The notes: generated by a model not told the origin, from the sequence alone. 45,001 bases of DNA from Xenophilus sp. L33 (GCF_009765735.1 NZ_LMUW01000210.1:1-45001), one strand, 5' to 3'. Positions 8,941-21,157 are shown, counted from the first letter of the stretch. Made by a program: numbers and translations.

Positions 8941-9605
8941 GATCGCGGCGCCACCAGGTAGATCAAGGGATACAGAAAGATCCAGACCACATCGACGAAG
9001 TGCCAGTAGAGGGCCACCACGTGCACCCGGGTGCCGTCCACTTTCGGCGGCGCAGCGCTCGGGCTGGCGATCGCGAAGCCGATGCACAGCAGGATGCCGA
9101 TGCCCAGGTGCAGCGCATGCAGCGCGGTCACCAGGAAGTACCAGGCAAAGAACAGCTCGGCTCCGGCCACTTCCCGGCCGTCGATGCGAAAGTCCGCGCC
9201 CGGGAACAGTCCCTCGTTCCACTCCTTGCGGTATTCGATGCCCTTGATCGCGAGGAAGACGATGCCGAGCGCGGCCGCTGCCCACAGCCACGGTGCCGCA
9301 TCGCGCGGCTGCAACTGCCTGGCGGCTTGGGCGCCGATCGCGACGGCCAGGCTGCTGCTCAGAAGCACCGCGGTGTTGAGCGTGCCCAGCCAGACGTCGG
9401 TCCTGGCGCTGGCGGCGGCGAAGCCAGCCGGGTGGTGCATGCGCGCGACCGCATAGGCGACGAACAGGGCACCGAAGAACAGCACCTCGCCCGCCAGGAA
9501 GATCCACATGCCGAGTTCCGCCGGGTCCTCGCGCCGCGTGGATTCGCGCGCTGCAGCGTCGCCAGCGACGGCCCCGCGTGCGGCCAGGGTCGCCGCCTGG
9601 CTCAT
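8937..9605 (-). CDS. ctaE: Cytochrome c oxidase subunit III
   Basis: A 222-residue integral membrane subunit of the caa3 oxidase. The family signatures are present: GMWIFLAGEVLFFGALF (with the conserved Glu near residue 40), then GTLNTAVLLSSSLAV, KGIEYRKEWNEG, and a C-terminal HALHLGIG and YWHFVDVVWIFLYP. About five membrane spans are predicted, the short form lacking the first two helices of longer subunits III. It overlaps subunit I upstream (stop 9602) and subunit IV downstream, each by 4 nt, so translation is likely coupled. Its usual role is to keep the proton path and active site of subunit I stable. Confidence 0.94.
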   Translation of the reverse strand: MSQAATLAARGAVAGDAAARESTRREDPAELGMWIFLAGEVLFFGALFVAYAVARMHHPAGFAAASARTDVWLGTLNTAVLLSSSLAVAIGAQAARQLQPRDAAPWLWAAAALGIVFLAIKGIEYRKEWNEGLFPGADFRIDGREVAGAELFFAWYFLVTALHALHLGIGILLCIGFAIASPSAAPPKVDGTRVHVVALYWHFVDVVWIFLYPLIYLVAPRS

Positions 9606-11254
9606 GACGCGCTCCGAGCCGGCGGCCATTCGGGCGTGTAGCCGTAGACATCGTTCGGCGCCTGCGGCGGGCTGTCGAAGTTGTGGGTCGGCGGCGGCGA
9701 GGCGGTCTGCCATTCGAGACCGGTGGCATTCCACGGATTGCGGCCGGCCCGCGCGCCGCGCCACAGCGACCAGGCCAGGTAGCCGAGCGGCAGCAGGTAG
9801 CCGATCGCCAGGATCGAGGCGCCGGCACTGGACAGCACGTTCAGCACCGTGTATTCGGGCGGATAGCTGTGGTAGCGCCGCGGCATGCCCTGGTAGCCGA
9901 GGATGAACTGCGGAAAGAAGGTCAGGTGGAAGCCGAAGAAGATGATCACCGCCGCGCTGCGCGCCAGCAGATCCGGGTAGAGCCTCCCGGTCGCCTTCGG
10001 CCACCAGAAATGGATCGCGCCGAAGAAGGCCATCACCGCGCCGCCGACCATGATGTAGTGGAAGTGCGCCACCACGAAATAGGTGTCGGTCAGGTGCACA
10101 TCCAGCGGCAGCGAGGCCAGGAACAGGCCGGTCAGCCCGCCGGTGGTGAAGAGGCCGACGAAGCCGAGCGCGTAGAGCATCGGCGCATCGAAGCGGATCG
10201 AGCCCTTGTAGAGGGTCGCGGTCCAGTTGAAGACCTTGATCGCCGAGGGCACCGCGACGATGAAGCTCAGGAGCGAGAACACCAGGTTGGCCAGCGGCGA
10301 CTGCCCGGCCACAAACATGTGGTGGCCCCAGACCAGGAAGCCGATGCCGGCGATCGCCAGCACCGCATAGGCCATGAAGCGGTAGCCGAAGAGCCGCTTG
10401 CGGGCGAAGCAGGGAATGATCTCGCTTACCACGCCCATCGCCGGCAGCACCATGATGTAGACCGCCGGATGCGAATAGAACCAGAACAGATGCTGGAACA
10501 GCAGCGGGTCGCCGCCGTGCGCCGGGTCGAACACGCCGATCTGGAACAGCCGCTCGGCGGCGGCCAGCAGCAGGGTGATCGCCAGCACGGGCGTTGCGAG
10601 CACCAGGATGATGCTGGTCGCATAGTGCGACCAGACGAAGAGCGGCAGCTTGAACCAACCCATGCCGGGCACCCGCAGCGTGTGCACCGTGACGATGAAG
10701 TTCAACCCGGTGAGGATCGACGAGAAGCCGGTGACGAAGACGCCGAACAGGGTCAGCACGACGTAGCTGTTGGAGAACATCGTGGCGTAGGGCGTGTAGA
10801 AGGTCCAGCCGGTGTCGACGCCGCCGAGCGCGAGCGCCCACAGGATGATCGCGCCGCCGCTCACGTAGAGGTACCAGCTCAGCAGGTTCAGCCGCGGAAA
10901 CGCCAGATCCTTCGCGCCGATCATCAGGGGCAGCATGAAGTTGCCGACCACCGACGGGATCGACGGGATCAGGAACAGCCACACCATGATCACGCCGTGG
11001 GCGGTGAAGAGCTTGTTGTAGGTGTCGTCGGAAACCAGGTCGCCGTTGGGCGTGGCCAGCTCGATCCGGATCAGGGTCGCGGCCGCGCCGCCGATCAGGA
11101 AGAAGAACAGGATCGCGATCGCATAGAGGATCGCGATCCGCTTGTGGTCGGTGCCAAGCAGCCAGGAGCGCAGACTGCTGCCGTCCTCCAGGTAGCTGGC
11201 CGCAGCAGCCGGCGCCGGGCGGGCGCGATCGAGGGTGGCTACTGCCGTCGTCAT
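9602..11254 (-). CDS. ctaD: Cytochrome c oxidase subunit I (heme-copper, A2-like)
   Basis: The 550-residue catalytic subunit that reduces oxygen to water and pumps protons. About twelve membrane spans. Heme and copper ligands are visible: His86 (TAHG), His262 with Tyr266 (YSHPAVY), His311-His312 (GHHMF), and His397/His399 (AHFHY). The K-channel lysine is at about 340 (AIKVFNW). The usual D-channel Glu of HPEVY is absent: the motif reads YSHPAVYIMVLP, the Tyr-Ser form that defines A2-type oxidases such as those of Rhodothermus and Thermus. The gene overlaps subunit II and subunit III by 4 nt each. The A2 type with a fused-cytochrome subunit II and an adjacent alternative complex III fits a known respiratory pairing. 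Confidence 0.96.
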   Translation of the reverse strand: MTTAVATLDRARPAPAAAASYLEDGSSLRSWLLGTDHKRIAILYAIAILFFFLIGGAAATLIRIELATPNGDLVSDDTYNKLFTAHGVIMVWLFLIPSIPSVVGNFMLPLMIGAKDLAFPRLNLLSWYLYVSGGAIILWALALGGVDTGWTFYTPYATMFSNSYVVLTLFGVFVTGFSSILTGLNFIVTVHTLRVPGMGWFKLPLFVWSHYATSIILVLATPVLAITLLLAAAERLFQIGVFDPAHGGDPLLFQHLFWFYSHPAVYIMVLPAMGVVSEIIPCFARKRLFGYRFMAYAVLAIAGIGFLVWGHHMFVAGQSPLANLVFSLLSFIVAVPSAIKVFNWTATLYKGSIRFDAPMLYALGFVGLFTTGGLTGLFLASLPLDVHLTDTYFVVAHFHYIMVGGAVMAFFGAIHFWWPKATGRLYPDLLARSAAVIIFFGFHLTFFPQFILGYQGMPRRYHSYPPEYTVLNVLSSAGASILAIGYLLPLGYLAWSLWRGARAGRNPWNATGLEWQTASPPPTHNFDSPPQAPNDVYGYTPEWPPARSAS

Positions 11255-12273
11255 CGGGCCACCTCCGCGCCGAGCGCGGTGGATGGGGAGGCCTGGCGGT
11301 CGCCGATCGAGCGCAGGTAGGCCACCAGGTTCTGCAGGTCTTCCTCGCTCAGCTGGCTGGCAAAGGAAGGCATCAGGGCCGGCTGGCCCTGCACCGGGTG
11401 CTCCTTCGGCGCGACGATCGCTTCGCGCAGGTAGTTATCGTCGGCCACCACCCGCGTCCCGCCTTCCAGGGTGGCGCGGCTTCCATAGAGGCCCTGCAGC
11501 GACGGCGCGTGCACGCTCGAATCCGCGCCATGGCAGCTGGCGCAGGCGAGGCGCTGGTAGATCGCCTGGCCCAGCCGTTGCGGCGAATCGTCGTCGGCCG
11601 TCGGTCCATCCGTCGCAGCGCCAGGAAGGGGCGCCTGGTCCTGCCAGCGCGCATAGTCGGTGCGCGACATCACGACCACATGGCCGAGCATGGCCGCATG
11701 CTCGGTGCCGCAATATTCGCTGCACAGCACGCGGAAGTCGCCGACCTGGGTCGGCGTGAAGGACAGGTGCGTGTAGCGCCCGGGCACCACGTCCTGCTTG
11801 AGGCGAAAGGCCGGCACGTAGAAGTCGTGGATCACGTCCTGCGAGGCCAGCACCAGCACGATCGGCTGGCCCACCGGCAGGTGCAGTTCGTTGATCTCCT
11901 GCCGGCCGTCGGCATGCTGGATCTTCCACATCCACTGCTTGCCGACGACGTAGACCGGCAATGCATCCGCAGGCACCCGTCGCGCCGCGACGCTGTCGTG
12001 GGCCGCCCAAACGAAGATGCCCATGAAGAGCAGCAGCGGAGCGAGGGTCCAGGTCGCTTCCAGCCCGCGCGCATTCGAGGGTGGATGGCTGCGATCGACC
12101 CTGGCACCGGCGCGGTAGCGCACCGAGAAGAAGATCACCAGCACCGCCAGCACCAGCGCCATGGCGCCGCAGAGCAGCAGCATGGCGAGGAACAGGATGT
12201 CGGTTCGATGGGCGATCGAGGACGCGCTCTGGTCCAGCAGCGAGAAGAGCGGCGGCGATCCGTTATCGTTCAT
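11251..12273 (-). CDS. ctaC: Cytochrome c oxidase subunit II with fused cytochrome c domain (caa3 type)
   Basis: A 340-residue subunit II. Two N-terminal membrane helices (about 26-50 and 74-91) are followed by the cupredoxin domain with CuA ligands His149, Cys184, Cys188, His192 and Met195 (RVLCSEYCGTEH). A C-terminal cytochrome c domain has heme site CASCH at 244-248 and a likely axial Met near 301 (LMPSF). No cleavable signal or lipobox is evident at the start. The fused heme means electrons can enter without a separate soluble cytochrome c, and ActE of the neighbouring complex could dock directly. ATG 12273 overlaps the SCO-like gene stop by 4 nt. Confidence 0.95.
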   Translation of the reverse strand: MNDNGSPPLFSLLDQSASSIAHRTDILFLAMLLLCGAMALVLAVLVIFFSVRYRAGARVDRSHPPSNARGLEATWTLAPLLLFMGIFVWAAHDSVAARRVPADALPVYVVGKQWMWKIQHADGRQEINELHLPVGQPIVLVLASQDVIHDFYVPAFRLKQDVVPGRYTHLSFTPTQVGDFRVLCSEYCGTEHAAMLGHVVVMSRTDYARWQDQAPLPGAATDGPTADDDSPQRLGQAIYQRLACASCHGADSSVHAPSLQGLYGSRATLEGGTRVVADDNYLREAIVAPKEHPVQGQPALMPSFASQLSEEDLQNLVAYLRSIGDRQASPSTALGAEVAR

Positions 12274-13223
12274 GCGCGGCTCCGGGGCGGCGCGCTGCGG
12301 TGGCGCCAGATCCACAGTCCGAGTGCGGCCAGCACCGACAGCCCGACCGCGCGCAGCAGCCAGGCGATCTGCGCATCGTGGCTGCCCGGCAGCGGATCGA
12401 AGTGGGCGCAGGCGAGCAGCAGCCGGTCGCTCAAGTCGCCGACATGGCCGTCCGCGGCGTCTACCAGGGCGCTGCGCAATTTGGCGGGGTCGAAGCGGAC
12501 GCCGAAGAAATAGCGCGAGACCTGGCCCTGCGGCGTCAGCACCACCAGGCCGGTGGGATGGGCCAGCTGCGGCGCTGCGGCGCCCGACGCGCTGGATGGC
12601 AACTGCCAGCGAAAGCCGATGCTGCCGGCCAGGGCGGCGGTCTGGTCGGCGGCGCCGGTGAGCAGCCGCAGGTCGGGCGGATGAGCGGTGTAGACCGCGG
12701 GTCGGGCCCAGGCCGCGTAGTCCGCGTAGACCGTCTGCAGGGCCAGGGCGTCGGCCGGCCGGTCGGCGGTATCGATGCTGAACAGCAGCAGCCGCCAGCT
12801 GTCTGGCGGCAGGCCGGTGTCGGCCAGCGCCTCGAGTGCGCCATGCGCCACCGTGCCGCACAGGGTGTCGCAGCGGTAGTAGGCCGGCAGCAGCACCAGC
12901 GGCCGGCCGGAGGCGGCGAGTGCGGACCAGTCGATCGGTTGGCCGGCGGCATCGACCAGATGCAGGCCCGGCGGCAGGCGTTCGCCCAGGCGTTGCTCGA
13001 AGTCGGGGGCCGGCGTGAGCTGCGAGATCGGTGCGGGCGGCGCGGTCTGCAGTCGCGGCAAGGGAATCGTCTCGACGATCGCGCGGGCGCCCGCTTCCCC
13101 GCCGGGCGCAAGATGCCAGTGCAGCAGCAACGCATAGGCGACTCCGACCACCATGCCGAGCACCAGCAGCAGGCCGCCGGCGATGTACCACATGCGATGC
13201 AGCGGGATGTCCTTGTCAGCCAC
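12270..13223 (-). CDS. SCO1/SenC-like copper chaperone/thioredoxin-fold protein
   Basis: A 317-residue membrane-anchored protein with an N-terminal helix (about 12-35), a thioredoxin-fold SCO domain and a second hydrophobic helix near the C-terminus (about 285-307). The copper-binding pair is Cys118 and Cys122 (YRCDTLCG); the distal histidine is probably His222 (LAHPTGLVV). SCO proteins deliver copper to the CuA site of oxidase subunit II, whose gene follows with a 4-nt overlap. The gene itself overlaps actF by 8 nt. The C-terminal anchor is an addition seen in SCO proteins of alternative complex III operons. Its job is inferred from family and place. Confidence 0.88.
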   Translation of the reverse strand: MADKDIPLHRMWYIAGGLLLVLGMVVGVAYALLLHWHLAPGGEAGARAIVETIPLPRLQTAPPAPISQLTPAPDFEQRLGERLPPGLHLVDAAGQPIDWSALAASGRPLVLLPAYYRCDTLCGTVAHGALEALADTGLPPDSWRLLLFSIDTADRPADALALQTVYADYAAWARPAVYTAHPPDLRLLTGAADQTAALAGSIGFRWQLPSSASGAAAPQLAHPTGLVVLTPQGQVSRYFFGVRFDPAKLRSALVDAADGHVGDLSDRLLLACAHFDPLPGSHDAQIAWLLRAVGLSVLAALGLWIWRHRSAPPRSRA

Positions 13224-14388
13224 GGATCGGCTCCTGCCGCCAGAGCAGCTCGCTCGGGGCGGCCTTGGCCGGCGCAGTCAGGGGGCCGAACACCACCAGC
13301 GCCATGCCGGCGAAGACTGGCGGCAACTGCCACCAGGCGCCGAAGCCCGTCGGCTGCACCGAGGGCACTGTCAGCCAGACGGCGTCGACAGCCTGCATGA
13401 GCAGCATGCCGATGGCGATTGCGGCCAGGCGCGGCGGCCGATCCTTGTTCGAGCGCCATAACAGCGCCAGCATCGGCAATGCGAACTGCAGCAGGACCAG
13501 CGCGATGCCGACCTGCGCCCAACCGGTCTGCAGGCGCGGCACGAACCAGCTGATCTCGCGCGGCAGGTTTTCGGCCCAGATGATCAGGAACTGCATGAAC
13601 TGCAGATAGGCCTGCACCAGCACGTACATCAGCAGCAGGTTGCCGAGATCGCGCCAGACCGGCGGCCCGTTCGACCGGGGCGGCGCGGCCGCAGCAGCCG
13701 TGGGGCCGCCCGTCGTCGCAGTCGCAGCCGGCGTTCCGGATTCTTTTCGTCCCGATGCGGCTCGGCTTCCCAGCGCGGCCATCGCTGTCGCGGCCGCGGT
13801 GCCCGCCGTCATCTGGCCGATCAGGCTCAGCCAGCCGAATACCGTGCTGGTCCAGCCCGGCACCAGCGACATCAGCAGGTCGACCGCAGCCAGCGAGGTC
13901 AGCAGCACGTACGCCAGCATGCAAATCGCTGCATGGCCGGCCGCCCGGACACGGCCAGCGCGTGCCATCAGCCACCAAGCGATCGCATAGACTAGCAGGC
14001 GCGCGCCAAAGAAAGCCGGCTCGAACCACGCCTGCTGGAACGCCGGATGTTCCATCGAAGCCAGCCACCGCGCCGGGGTCGCCGACCACGGATAGATGAC
14101 GTGGATGCCGGCCAGCAGCGGGAGGAACAGCAGCAGCAGCCAGGGCATGCGCTGCTGCATGCGGCGGATCACCGGCCACAGCGCTTCGCCCCAGCCGCCA
14201 CCGGTCAGGCCATGGATCCAGCCGGTGGCGGTCGCGCCCAGGATGAGCCCGAGGCAGAACCACCATGCCGATAGCCACGCGGCGAAGAACATCGACCGGT
14301 CGAGCCACCAGCCGGCGGCCGAAGCCAGCAGCAGCAAGGCACCGCATGGCGTCGAGTGCGTGCCGAGGCGGCGGATGGCGTTCTTCAT
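13216..14388 (-). CDS. actF: Alternative complex III membrane subunit ActF
   Basis: A 390-residue polytopic membrane protein with about ten spans, homologous in layout to ActF, which resembles the NrfD-type subunit ActC but is shorter. Recognisable stretches are PWLLLLFLPLLAGIHVIYPW, MLAYVLLTSLAAVDLLMSL and YLQFMQFLIIWAENLPREI. A low-complexity Ala/Pro/Thr/Gly linker at about 205-240 interrupts the membrane core between two helices; this is a lineage-specific insert. ActF takes part in quinol binding or proton movement in the complex. It overlaps actE by 4 nt and the SCO-like gene by 8 nt. Confidence 0.9.
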   Translation of the reverse strand: MKNAIRRLGTHSTPCGALLLLASAAGWWLDRSMFFAAWLSAWWFCLGLILGATATGWIHGLTGGGWGEALWPVIRRMQQRMPWLLLLFLPLLAGIHVIYPWSATPARWLASMEHPAFQQAWFEPAFFGARLLVYAIAWWLMARAGRVRAAGHAAICMLAYVLLTSLAAVDLLMSLVPGWTSTVFGWLSLIGQMTAGTAAATAMAALGSRAASGRKESGTPAATATTGGPTAAAAAPPRSNGPPVWRDLGNLLLMYVLVQAYLQFMQFLIIWAENLPREISWFVPRLQTGWAQVGIALVLLQFALPMLALLWRSNKDRPPRLAAIAIGMLLMQAVDAVWLTVPSVQPTGFGAWWQLPPVFAGMALVVFGPLTAPAKAAPSELLWRQEPIRG

Positions 14389-14978
14389 CGTGCGGAGCCT
14401 CCGGCGTCCGGCGCGCTCGTCGAGTTCGCCGCGCCCGGGCCGACATCGGCCTGGCGCTGCAACGCGCGCATGTAGGCCACGACGGCCCATGCGTCCTCGG
14501 CGCTGACCCGGTCGGCAAAGGGATACATCGTTCCGCTGCCGCGCAGGATGATCTCGTGCAGGCGAGCGTCCGGCAGCGCGCTGGCGCCGGCCGTGGCGAA
14601 GCCGGGGGGCGCCGGGAAGCCGCGCCGCACCACCTCGCCGTCGCCGGCACCCCGGGCGCCGTGGCAGGGCAGGCAGTAGATCTCGTAGCGCTCGTGGCCG
14701 CGCAGCAGCAGGGCGTCGGACAGCGGCGGTTGTGCAGCGGGCGTGCCATCGAGCACGCCGGCACGCCCGCCGCTGGCGTAGGCCAGGTTGCCGCGGGCAT
14801 GGGCCTCGCTGCCCGGCACCGGCGCACGTGTCGCCTGGCCGTTGGCGAAGGCCGGACTGCTGGTGGACGGGTTGTAGCGGGGCTGCTCGGCCATGTCCTT
14901 GGTCACCCGCTGGCAACCGGCCTGCGCCATGGCGAGCAGCACGCAGAAGGCAAGCCGGCTTGACGAAATGCGCTTCAT
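14385..14978 (-). CDS. actE: Alternative complex III monoheme cytochrome c subunit ActE
   Basis: A 197-residue lipoprotein-type cytochrome c. The N-terminus (about 1-22, ending AQAGC) is a lipoprotein signal with the modified cysteine at 22. A single heme site, CLPCHGARG, lies in the middle, and a Met for the sixth ligand is likely in GTMYPF. ActE is the electron exit of the complex, passing electrons to a soluble cytochrome c or straight to the heme of the caa3 oxidase subunit II encoded three genes on. Overlaps of 4 nt join it to actD and actF. Confidence 0.92.
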   Translation of the reverse strand: MKRISSSRLAFCVLLAMAQAGCQRVTKDMAEQPRYNPSTSSPAFANGQATRAPVPGSEAHARGNLAYASGGRAGVLDGTPAAQPPLSDALLLRGHERYEIYCLPCHGARGAGDGEVVRRGFPAPPGFATAGASALPDARLHEIILRGSGTMYPFADRVSAEDAWAVVAYMRALQRQADVGPGAANSTSAPDAGGSAR

Positions 14979-15526
14979 CGCGCCACCTCGACCCGCCGCA
15001 GCGGTGCCTGGCCGTCCAGCCAGCGGGCGGCAGCCGCGCTCTGGAAGGCCGGGTCGTCGCCATGCAGCAGCAGGAAGAAGCGGTTGCGCGTGGCCAGCTC
15101 GAAGTCCTCGGCATCAAAGACCGGATGGCGCAGCCGCGGCAGCCCGCTGGTCCACAGAAAGGCCAGCACGGCAGCCAGCGCCCCGCCGAGGATGGTCAGC
15201 GAGAAGGTCACCGGCACGAACATCGGCCAGCTGTGCAGCGGTCGGCCGCCGATGTTCAGCGGGCGGTCGATCACCGCGCTGTACCACTGCATGAAGTAGC
15301 CGCCGATGCCGCCGACCACCGCGCCGGCGAAGGTCAGCCAGGCGATCGGCGAGCGCACGATGCCGAGGGCCTCGGCCAGGCCGTCGATGTGGAAGGGCGT
15401 GTAGGCCTCGGGCGCGTAGCCGGCCGCGCGGGCGGCGCGCGCCGCCGCGAGCAGCGCCGCGGGCGAGGCGAACTCGGCCAGCCATCCCCAGCGTTCGGCG
15501 CGCTCGGCGCGTGCACCGGCCGTCAT
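14975..15526 (-). CDS. actD: Alternative complex III membrane subunit ActD
   Basis: A 183-residue protein with a cytoplasmic N-terminal half (LAEFASPAALLAAARAAR, then YTPFHIDGL) and two membrane helices (about 58-80 and 98-120). The signature GGIGGYFMQWYSAVIDRPLN is characteristic of the ActD/DUF3341 family. Its exact role in the complex is structural. ATG 15526 overlaps the actC stop by 4 nt; an open frame above it lies in actC antisense and was not used. Confidence 0.92.
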   Translation of the reverse strand: MTAGARAERAERWGWLAEFASPAALLAAARAARAAGYAPEAYTPFHIDGLAEALGIVRSPIAWLTFAGAVVGGIGGYFMQWYSAVIDRPLNIGGRPLHSWPMFVPVTFSLTILGGALAAVLAFLWTSGLPRLRHPVFDAEDFELATRNRFFLLLHGDDPAFQSAAAARWLDGQAPLRRVEVAR

Positions 15527-16880
15527 GCCTTCGCCTCCTCGGGATGCGAGACCAGCTCGCGCATCTCGGCGATCGAGATCGCCGGCAGCACCCGCACGAA
15601 GAGCAGGAACAACCAGGCGAAGGTCGAGATCGAGCCGGCCAGGAAGATCCAGTCCCACACCGTGGGCACGTAGATGCGCCAGGCCGAGGGCACGAAGTCG
15701 CGGTTCAGGCTAGAGACCACGATCAGTACCCGTTCCATCCACATGCCCAGGTTGATCACCAGCGCCAGCGCGAACAACGCCCAGGTGCTGCGCCGCACCC
15801 GGCGGATCCACAGCAGCTGCGGCAGCAGAACGTTGCAGCTGATCATCGACCAGTAGACTGCCGCGTAGGGGCCGCGCCAGCGGTTGAGCTGCAGCGCGAT
15901 CTCGTAGGTGTCGCCGCTGTAGAAGGCGCTGAAGGCCTCCGCCAGGTAGCCGTAGGCCAGCAGCGCGCCGGTGGCCAGCAGGACCTTGGCGGCGTTCTCC
16001 AAGTGGCGCTGGGTGATGAAGTCCTGCAAGCCGAAGGCATGGCGCAGCGGGATCGCCAGGGTCAGCACCATGGCGAAGCCGGAGTAGAGCGCACCCATCA
16101 CGAAGTAGGGCGGGAAGATGGTCGAGTGAAAGCCCGGCGTGTTGCCGATCGCGAAGTCCAGCGACACCACCGAATGCACCGAGACCACCAGCGGCGTCGC
16201 CAGCCCGGCCAGCAGCAGGTAGGCCTGCTGGTGGCGTTCCCACTGCCTCGCCTCGCCGCGCCAGCCGAGCGCGAAGAGGCCGAAGGCCAGGCGCTTCGTG
16301 CGGCTCCTCGTGCGGTCACGCAGGGTCGCGAGGTCCGGGATCAGGCCGACATACCAGAAGAGAAAGGAGACCGCCAGGTAGGTGGCGATGGCGAAGAAGT
16401 CCCACACCAGCGGACTGCGCCAGTTCGGCCACAGGTCCATCGTGTCGGGGTAGGGCGCCAGCCAGTAGACGAACCACGGCCGGCCCAGGTGCAGCAGCGG
16501 AAACAGGCCGGCCATCGAGGCCGCGAACAGGGTCATCGCCTCGGCAAAGCGATTGATCGAGGTGCGCCATTGCTGGCGCAGCAGCAGCAGCACGGCCGAG
16601 ATGAAGGTGCCCGCGTGGCCGATGCCGATCCACCAGACGCAGTTGGCGATCGCGAAGCCCCAGGCCACCGGCACGTTGATGCCCCAGATGCCGACGCCTT
16701 CGCCGAACAGGTAGGCGATCGCGGTGAGGAAAGCACCCACCCCGAGGCCGGTCAGGCAGAAGGCCAGCAGCCAGCGCCAGCCGAGCGGCCGCTGCAGCAC
16801 GATGGCCGAGATCTTGTCGCCGATGCTGGCGTAGCCCCAGTGGCCCTTGAGCAGCGAGTCGTCGTTCAAGGTCGCTGCGC

Positions 16881-16884
<4 letters not shown>
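15523..16884 (-). CDS. actC: Alternative complex III NrfD-like quinol-oxidising subunit ActC
   Basis: A 453-residue NrfD/PsrC-family integral membrane protein with about ten spans. Family stretches seen are WWIGIGHAGTFISA, LGRPWFVYWLAPYPDT, WNSPL-like WRSPLVWDFFA, and SLDFAIGNTPGFHST. In the complex it forms the quinol-binding site and passes electrons to the iron-sulfur chain of ActB. ATG 16884 overlaps the actB stop by 4 nt. A second, smaller NrfD-like subunit (ActF) lies three genes downstream. Confidence 0.95.
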
Positions 16885-19865
<2,981 letters not shown>

Positions 19866-19873
19866 CGAGTTCT

Positions 19874-20521
19874 TCAGCGGTGGCAGGTCGAACAATCGCT
19901 CAGGCGCTGCTTCGATTCGAGCCGCATGAGTTGCGCAAGCGAACGGATCTCCTCGTCGCTCAGTCGCGCCGGGCGCATCGAGAACACCTCATCGGGCGGC
20001 CGCAGGTGCGGGCCGGGGTTGTTATGGCATTGGACGCACCAGCGCATCTGCAGCGCTTCTGCCTTGCTGACCAGCGGTTCCTGGTCGATGCGGCCGTGGC
20101 ACTCGATGCAGCCGACCCCCTTGGCGATGTGCACGCTGTGGTCGAAATAGGCGTAGTCGGGCAGCCGGTTGACCTGGGTCCACACGATCGGCTGCCCCGA
20201 GGCGACGCTGGCACGCAGAGGCGCGAACATCGGCTGGTCCTGGAACAGCTGCGAATGGCAGGTCATGCAGACCTGCGTGGCGGGCATGCCGGGCGAGGCA
20301 TCGGTCTCGACCGTGACGTGGCAGAAGCGGCAGTCGAGCCCGACGTCACCCACGTGGTGCTTGTGGCTGAACGGAATCGGCTGCGGCACCGCGATGCCGA
20401 CCGCATCGTCGTGCCGACCGTGCGCGATCAGGAACACCACCAGAGCACCAGTGCCTGCCAAGACCGCGATCAGGACCACCTTGATGATCAGTTCCACGCG
20501 CGGCTCGAAGGCTTGCGGCAT
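19874..20521 (-). CDS. actA: Alternative complex III pentaheme cytochrome c subunit ActA
   Basis: A 215-residue cytochrome with one N-terminal membrane helix (about 10-33) and five heme c sites: CRFCH (64-68), CMTCH (85-89), CIECH (138-142), CVQCH (162-166) and CSTCH (210-214). This is the diagnostic pentaheme subunit of alternative complex III. The start at 20521 (MPQAFEPRVEL) begins directly before the helix; the frame stays open 17 codons higher. It is the first gene of the minus-strand respiratory operon, so the operon promoter should lie above 20521. Confidence 0.95.
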   Translation of the reverse strand: MPQAFEPRVELIIKVVLIAVLAGTGALVVFLIAHGRHDDAVGIAVPQPIPFSHKHHVGDVGLDCRFCHVTVETDASPGMPATQVCMTCHSQLFQDQPMFAPLRASVASGQPIVWTQVNRLPDYAYFDHSVHIAKGVGCIECHGRIDQEPLVSKAEALQMRWCVQCHNNPGPHLRPPDEVFSMRPARLSDEEIRSLAQLMRLESKQRLSDCSTCHR

Positions 20522-21157
20522 GCTAGTAGGAATGAATGATTCACATGGGACGCCGGAGCGCGATCTGAGCATGCTGCCAAGCGGGTCGCGCGGCGCGAGC
20601 AGCCACCGGAGCGTTGCGCAGTAGGAGCAGGCCTACTGGCGCAGTGGGGCCGGCGTCCGCCTTAGACCCTGGCTTTGTCAGGTGCCAGCGTCTCCTCGGC
20701 TGGGTCGACCATGGCATGGACGGCTGCCTAAGATTCTGCTCGCAGTCGCGATCCTGATTGGATCGATGACGGCTGTCGTTCTCGTGCGGATGTCTGGCGG
20801 CTAGCCGTGCAGCCTGCCCCAAAACGCGCGCTACGGCCCAGATGCCGAGCACGACCTGAGGTCGGACAACTGGCAATGAACCCTGCGCGAGGTCCATCAC
20901 GTATGTGCCCCGGTAAGCGATGTCGCCGCGCAGCATCCGCGCATAGCTCGCGCGCACTGGGATTCGCATCGTCGACCAACTGGCGCGGGCAGTGCCGTCG
21001 AGGAGGGTGTGCTTCTGATCCTCAGTCATGCAGCGCAACCTCTGCGTCGAGGCATGTGTGCCTTGCGGTGGTGATGGACTCACCATGCGACCCTGTTACG
21101 TCCTACAAGCCGCTCGGAACCGCAGGTGATCTGCTGCCTGCTTTAGTAGGAGTTTGT
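20522..21157. other. Divergent intergenic region upstream of the act operon
   Basis: About 636 bases between actA (minus) and the Tat-signal SDR (plus). It should hold both promoters. A hairpin with one bulge lies at 20616-20642 (GTAGG at 20621-20625 pairing with CCTAC at 20632-20636, extended outward by ACGCG-type pairing). Long minus-strand frames here are Arg-rich and not convincing. One short plus-strand membrane-peptide frame is listed separately. Confidence 0.5.
20682..20804 (+). CDS. Possible 40-residue single-span membrane peptide
   Basis: A short frame beginning at GTG 20682 and ending at TAG 20802-20804. Its second half is a clean membrane helix (KILLAVAILIGSMTAVVLV) followed by RMSGG. 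The basic, Pro-rich first half would face the cytoplasm. No strong ribosome site is visible, so the start is uncertain. Small one-span proteins are common beside oxidase operons, but no family is recognised. It may be chance. Confidence 0.25.
   Translation: MPASPRLGRPWHGRLPKILLAVAILIGSMTAVVLVRMSGG

Noticed and set aside
9683..11320. 545-codon plus-strand open frame
   Set aside because: Antisense to oxidase subunit I; His/Glu/Asp/Arg-rich with no recognisable fold.
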